A DNA stretch of 7,824 nt from Thermoleophilia bacterium. GTDB taxonomy: Bacteria > Actinomycetota > Thermoleophilia > Gaiellales > Gaiellaceae. The notes under the pieces were generated by a model. It was given only the letters and a program-made list of their open reading frames with translations, was not told the DNA's origin and made no database searches. Position numbers and translations under genes: made by a program. The stretch is taken from positions 1-7,824 of the forward strand of contig JACVSB010000072.1 of NCBI GenBank assembly GCA_014534155.1, read 5' to 3'. Within the stretch, counting starts at the first letter, position 1. Each line of letters opens with the position of its first letter. Below are positions 5,502 to 7,824 of the stretch, piece after piece.

Positions 5502-6295
5502 TGACCGAGGAGCCCGTCGAGGCCCCCGCTCCGCCGCCGGAGGCCACTCCCGGCCCGTCTCGCTGCTGGCGCTGCAGCGCTCCACACGATCCCTTCCAGG
5601 AGTACTGCCTGGAGTGCGGGGCACGCCTCGTGCCGCTACGGGGGGGACGCGGAAGCTGGCGCACGACGGCCTGGACGCGCGAGTCGCCCTTCTGGTTTTG
5701 GGCGACCTTCCTCGCGCTCGCCCTCATCGCGCTCGGCGCGGCCGCGATCGTCCTCGCCGCCCGCGACGACGACAGCGGCCGGCCCGCGCGCAGTGAGGGC
5801 GCGGCGGGACCGACGACGAGCACGCTCGCGCCTGCTGTGCCGACGGATGTCACGACGGCCCCTCTCACGCCGACGGTGACGATTCCGGAAACGACGGCGC
5901 CCACGGCCACGACCGGCGCGCCACTCTTCCCGACTACGACCTCGTTCACGACGACGGGGACGACGACGAGCGGGACGACAACGACCGGCGGGTCGACGGG
6001 GTCCGGCCGGATCATCTCGTGGCCCGCGGGCCGCGACGGCTACACGGTGATCATCGCGTCGGTCGCGAAGAGGGCCGGACGGGAGCCGGCGGAAGCGAAG
6101 GCGCGCGAGGCGGTCGGGAAAGGTCTCACCCGTGTGGGGATCCTCAACTCCGACAACTACACGACGCTCGTGCAGGGCTACTGGGTCGTCTTCCAGGGGA
6201 CCTATGACACCGAGACGGCGGCGCGGTCGGCCCTCGGCCGAGTCCGGACTGCGGGGTACCCCGTCGCCTACATCCGCGAGATCGCGGAGACGTAG
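5501..6295 (+). CDS. Zinc-ribbon, single-pass membrane protein with SPOR-like domain
   Basis: A 264-residue mosaic. The Pro/Ala-rich start (1-20) leads to a zinc ribbon with C22-x2-C25 and C36-x2-C39. A basic/aromatic stretch is followed by one membrane helix (about 64-87), then RDDDSGR. From about 104 to 168 runs a Thr/Pro/Ser-rich, low-complexity linker. Residues 180-262 resemble the SPOR domain, which in other bacteria binds amidase-processed glycan at the division septum: strand GYTVIIASV, helix, strand around VGILNS, strand QGYWVVFQGTYDTETAA, helix, and AGYPVAYIREI. No cleavable signal is present, so the expected topology is ribbon inside and SPOR outside. It is co-transcribed with the double zinc-ribbon gene, implying a shared complex across the membrane. 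The SPOR call rests on pattern rather than alignment. A role in septum or wall targeting is inference. Confidence 0.82.
   Translation: MTEEPVEAPAPPPEATPGPSRCWRCSAPHDPFQEYCLECGARLVPLRGGRGSWRTTAWTRESPFWFWATFLALALIALGAAAIVLAARDDDSGRPARSEGAAGPTTSTLAPAVPTDVTTAPLTPTVTIPETTAPTATTGAPLFPTTTSFTTTGTTTSGTTTTGGSTGSGRIISWPAGRDGYTVIIASVAKRAGREPAEAKAREAVGKGLTRVGILNSDNYTTLVQGYWVVFQGTYDTETAARSALGRVRTAGYPVAYIREIAET
5812..6003 (+). repeat. Low-complexity ACG/ACC-rich tract (Thr-rich linker)
   Basis: The DNA for the Thr/Pro/Ser linker is made of runs of ACG and ACC codons, densest at 5930-5990 with overlapping copies of ACGACGACG and GGGACGAC. Such tracts are prone to length change by slippage. It encodes an extended, probably disordered and possibly O-glycosylated periplasmic or wall-spanning linker. 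Confidence 0.6.
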
Positions 6296-6364
6296 ATCCC
6301 CGCTCGCCGGCGGACGCTCCAAGCCGGCCGACCGGAAGCCTCGTTCCCGTCCCACCCGACGGCT

Positions 6365-6392
6365 TTGTGGCAACGGGCGAGAGCGTTAGACT
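6365..6392 (+). promoter_or_regulatory. Candidate promoter for the 150-residue Cys/His protein
   Basis: TTGTGG (6365-6370) and TAGACT (6387-6392) are 16 bases apart and would start transcription near 6399, leaving a leader of about 74 bases. The -10 with its two following bases, TAGACTCG, is identical to that at 4917-4924. There is no start codon just downstream, so unlike 4917 this transcript would carry a leader holding the 36-bp palindrome and a good ribosome site. Confidence 0.45.
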
Positions 6393-6401
6393 CGGCCGAG
6401 T
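6390..6401. repeat. 12-bp perfect palindrome at the proposed transcript start
   Basis: ACTCGGCCGAGT is fully self-complementary. It overlaps the 3' half of the proposed -10 box and the predicted +1, which is a typical position for a dimeric repressor operator. GC-rich chance is possible. Confidence 0.4.
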
Positions 6402-6420
6402 TCGGGCTGGGCGGGCCCGC

Positions 6421-6456
6421 TTAACCGCATCTAAACATTCGTTTGCAGGCAGTTAA
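6421..6456. repeat. 36-bp interrupted palindrome in the leader
   Basis: All arms share one centre (between 6438 and 6439). Outer arms are TTAACCGC (6421-6428) and GCAGTTAA (6449-6456), matching at 7 of 8. The inner arms are AAAC (6433-6436) and GTTT (6441-6444) around ATTC, with T6430/A6447 also pairing. In total 12 of 18 pairs are Watson-Crick, plus one T-G. The tract is markedly AT-rich against the rest of the window. It ends two bases before the GAGGTG ribosome site. It could be an operator or a leader hairpin. The core AAAC-N4-GTTT resembles the Gram-positive LexA/DinR pattern GAAC-N4-GTTC, with one mismatch per half. Confidence 0.6.
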
Positions 6457-6458
6457 TC

Positions 6459-6464
6459 GAGGTG
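6459..6464 (+). promoter_or_regulatory. Ribosome binding site deciding the start at 6473
   Basis: GAGGTG lies eight bases before ATG 6473. It is the strongest Shine-Dalgarno match in the window and selects this ATG over an in-frame TTG at 6443 that sits inside the palindrome and has no ribosome site. Confidence 0.75.
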
Positions 6465-6472
6465 CGCGGATA

Positions 6473-6925
6473 ATGACCCCGGAAGCCACCTACGACGGTC
6501 TTCGGCCTCGCATGTATCAGTATTCCCGCGCGATCTACCGCTCGATCAAGGACCTCATCGACCCGTACGTTGACGCCGAGACGCAGGTGGAGTACCGACG
6601 CGCCGTACTCGCCGCCTGCGAGGACACCGTCGAGCGTCTGGCCAAGGATCCGCGCTACTTCGGAAAGCCGGAGCGGACGCTCTTTCAGGAGGTTCGGCGC
6701 TACTTCCCGATCACCCACCAGGCCGAGGTGAACTGGGCGATCACCCAGGGGATCCGGGCAGCCGTCGACTTCGTGGAGGAGCAGATCGAGCTCGGCGCCT
6801 TCGACGGAGGCGCGGCGCGCTGCCGCGCGACGACCCGGAAGGGGAAGCCGTGCCAGCGGACACCGCTTCCCGAGCGCGAGTACTGCCCCTCACACCAGCA
6901 TCTGGAGACCCGGAAGGCGGCCTAG
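6473..6925 (+). CDS. Conserved-looking small protein with C-terminal Cys3His motif
   Basis: The product is 150 residues long. The N-terminal 110 residues look like a helical domain rich in aromatic and charged residues (MYQYSRAIYRSIKDLIDPYVD, then EYRRAVLAACEDTVERLAKD, a RTLFQEVRRYFPIT block and AVDFVEEQIELG). The last 35 residues hold C117-x9-C127-x10-C138-x2-H141 in the pattern CRATTRKGKPC...EYCPSHQ, with H143 as an alternative ligand. This resembles the short metal-binding CxxxTxxGxxC...YCxxH module found at the ends of assorted bacterial and phage proteins. No enzyme motif, signal or membrane helix is visible. The start is fixed by the GAGGTG site, 30 bases inside the longest frame. It stands alone, convergent with dinB. 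DNA or RNA binding is a guess from the metal-binding tail and basic helices. Confidence 0.85.
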   Translation: MTPEATYDGLRPRMYQYSRAIYRSIKDLIDPYVDAETQVEYRRAVLAACEDTVERLAKDPRYFGKPERTLFQEVRRYFPITHQAEVNWAITQGIRAAVDFVEEQIELGAFDGGAARCRATTRKGKPCQRTPLPEREYCPSHQHLETRKAA

Positions 6926-6953
6926 CGACGGCCGGCGCGCGCAGCGACGGCCG
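6924..6953. repeat. 11-bp direct repeat between convergent genes
   Basis: AGCGACGGCCG occurs at 6924-6934 and 6943-6953, just after the stop of the 150-residue protein gene. Because CGGCCG is its own complement, the copies at 6929-6934 and 6948-6953 could also pair as a 6-bp GC stem with a 13-base loop. This is a possible weak bidirectional terminator, although no T-run follows. Confidence 0.4.
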
Positions 6954-6971
6954 CCCTACTCCTCCCCGGAG

Positions 6972-7824
6972 TCACTCCTCGACGAGGGCGAGCTGGACGG
7001 CGGACTCCAGGTTGGAGACGGTGACGCCGACGAGCCGGAGGTCGCCGGGACGCTCGGCGAGCGCGCGATCGAGCAGGGCGCAGGCGAGCTCGGCGATCCG
7101 GCCAGCGTCGTCCGTTCCCACCGGGAGCGTCTGCGAGCGGCTCCGCGTCGTGAAGTCGGGGTAGCGGAGCTTCGTCGTCACGGTGCGCGCGGCATGGCCC
7201 CCGCGCGCGAGGCGCTCCGCGACGCGCGTCGCCATGCGCCGGAGCTCGTCGTGCAGGCGCTCGCGCTCGCCGACGTCGCGGTCGAACGTCTCCTCGTGAC
7301 CGATCGAGACGCTCTCCGATGCAACCTCGAGGCGGCGCGGGTCGATTCCGCGGGCACGCTCCTGGAGCATCCGTCCGTACGCCCCCGGGAGGAGGGTGCC
7401 GAGGGCCGCGTCGGGGAGGGAGGCGAGGCGTCCGATCGTCGTAACTTCCGCGGCGCGCAGCCGTGCCTCGGCTCGCGGTCCCACGCCCGGCAGCACGCGT
7501 ACGTCGAAGGGGGCAAGGAACGCCGCCTCGCGGCCCGGCAAGACGACGACGAGACCGCCCGGCTTACGCCGGTCGCTCGCGACCTTGGCGACGACTTTGC
7601 ACGTCGCGATGCCGAGCGAGCACGTCAGGCTCGTTGCGCCGCGCACGGCGGCCTGCACCGCTTCGCCAACCGCGCGCGCGCCTCGGAAGTCGCGCACGAC
7701 CGAGCCGACGTCCAGGTACCCCTCATCCAGCCCGGTGCGCTCGACAGTCGGCACGACCTCCTGCGCAGCGGCCCAGACGCGGCGCGAGTACGCCGAGTAG
7801 AGGGCGTGCCGGGGAGGCACGAAG
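6972..7824 (-). CDS. dinB: DNA polymerase IV (Y-family), N-terminus beyond window
   Basis: This error-prone translesion polymerase copies past damaged template bases. The frame is open to the right edge, reading FVPPRHALYSAYSRRVW, a stretch internal to DinB proteins. The GTG at 7820 is therefore an internal Val, and roughly the first 70-80 residues, with the first catalytic Asp of the palm, lie outside. Seen here: the palm motif LDEGYLDV with the catalytic Asp-Glu pair; the fingers/palm segment LGIATCKVVAKVASDRRKPGGL; a thumb helix-hairpin-helix, LPGVGPRAEARLRAAEVTTIGRLASLP; and a little-finger domain starting at SVSIGHEETFDRDV with KLRYPDFTTRSRSQTLP. The usual SLDE is GLDE, and the usual Asn-Lys of the NK motif is Cys-Lys. 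The C-terminus ends QLALVEE, a degenerate form of the QLxLF clamp-binding motif. The gene is convergent with the Cys/His protein, 46 bases apart. Confidence 0.94.
   Translation of the reverse strand, partial: FVPPRHALYSAYSRRVWAAAQEVVPTVERTGLDEGYLDVGSVVRDFRGARAVGEAVQAAVRGATSLTCSLGIATCKVVAKVASDRRKPGGLVVVLPGREAAFLAPFDVRVLPGVGPRAEARLRAAEVTTIGRLASLPDAALGTLLPGAYGRMLQERARGIDPRRLEVASESVSIGHEETFDRDVGERERLHDELRRMATRVAERLARGGHAARTVTTKLRYPDFTTRSRSQTLPVGTDDAGRIAELACALLDRALAERPGDLRLVGVTVSNLESAVQLALVEE

Noticed and set aside
6443..6472. TTG start for the Cys/His protein, adding ten residues
   Set aside because: It has no ribosome site and lies inside the palindrome, whereas ATG 6473 has GAGGTG at ideal spacing.
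6958..6972. ACTCC-TCCCC-GGAGT hairpin before the dinB stop
   Set aside because: The stem is only 5 bp, there is no T-run on either strand, and it overlaps the stop codon. This is too weak to call a terminator.
7818..7820. GTG as start of dinB
   Set aside because: The codons before it continue the family sequence (Phe before Val-Pro-Pro-Arg), and about 70-80 N-terminal residues needed for the palm are missing. The gene is cut by the window, not truncated.

Overview
The window is very GC-rich and densely packed, with short intergenic gaps, several GTG starts and poor Shine-Dalgarno sites. Together with protein styles such as Arg/Ala/Glu-rich small proteins and zinc-ribbon proteins, this suggests a chromosomal segment of a high-GC actinobacterium. 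Class Thermoleophilia (Gaiellales/Solirubrobacterales-like) is my best guess, from pattern recognition only. There are no tRNA or rRNA genes, insertion sequences, CRISPR arrays or phage genes. No gene-free stretch exceeds 300 bases.

Layout. (1) 1-232 (+) is the coiled-coil tail of a gene cut by the left edge. (2) 277-2883 (-) is a compact three-gene operon, transcribed right to left: a small secreted protein (2419-2883), an OmpR-family response regulator (1675-2391) and a membrane sensor histidine kinase (277-1662). (3) An 82-bp divergent region, holding an 11-bp-period direct repeat, separates that operon from pdxH (2966-3577, +), the pyridoxal-phosphate oxidase. (4) A small helical protein of unknown role (3684-3959, +) runs tail-to-tail into a 3-hydroxyacyl-CoA dehydrogenase (3956-4816, -). 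The two genes share the bases CTAG as overlapping stop codons. (5) 4929-6295 (+) is a two-gene unit: a soluble double zinc-ribbon protein, then a bitopic membrane protein with a cytoplasmic zinc ribbon, one membrane helix, a Thr-rich linker and a C-terminal SPOR-like domain. Its promoter looks leaderless. (6) A 177-bp regulatory stretch with a candidate promoter, a 12-bp palindrome and a 36-bp interrupted palindrome leads to a small Cys/His-motif protein (6473-6925, +). (7) The right edge holds the C-terminal two thirds or more of DNA polymerase IV (dinB, -), whose start lies outside the window.

How the genes work together. The secreted protein, regulator and kinase probably form one envelope-sensing unit. 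The zinc-ribbon and SPOR pair looks like a second envelope-linked module that could join a cytoplasmic zinc-ribbon complex to cell-wall glycan at the septum. pdxH, the acyl-CoA dehydrogenase and dinB are ordinary housekeeping or accessory metabolic and repair genes. The most novel material is the zinc-ribbon/SPOR pair, the secreted protein fused by operon to the two-component system, and the palindromic leader of the 150-residue Cys/His protein.
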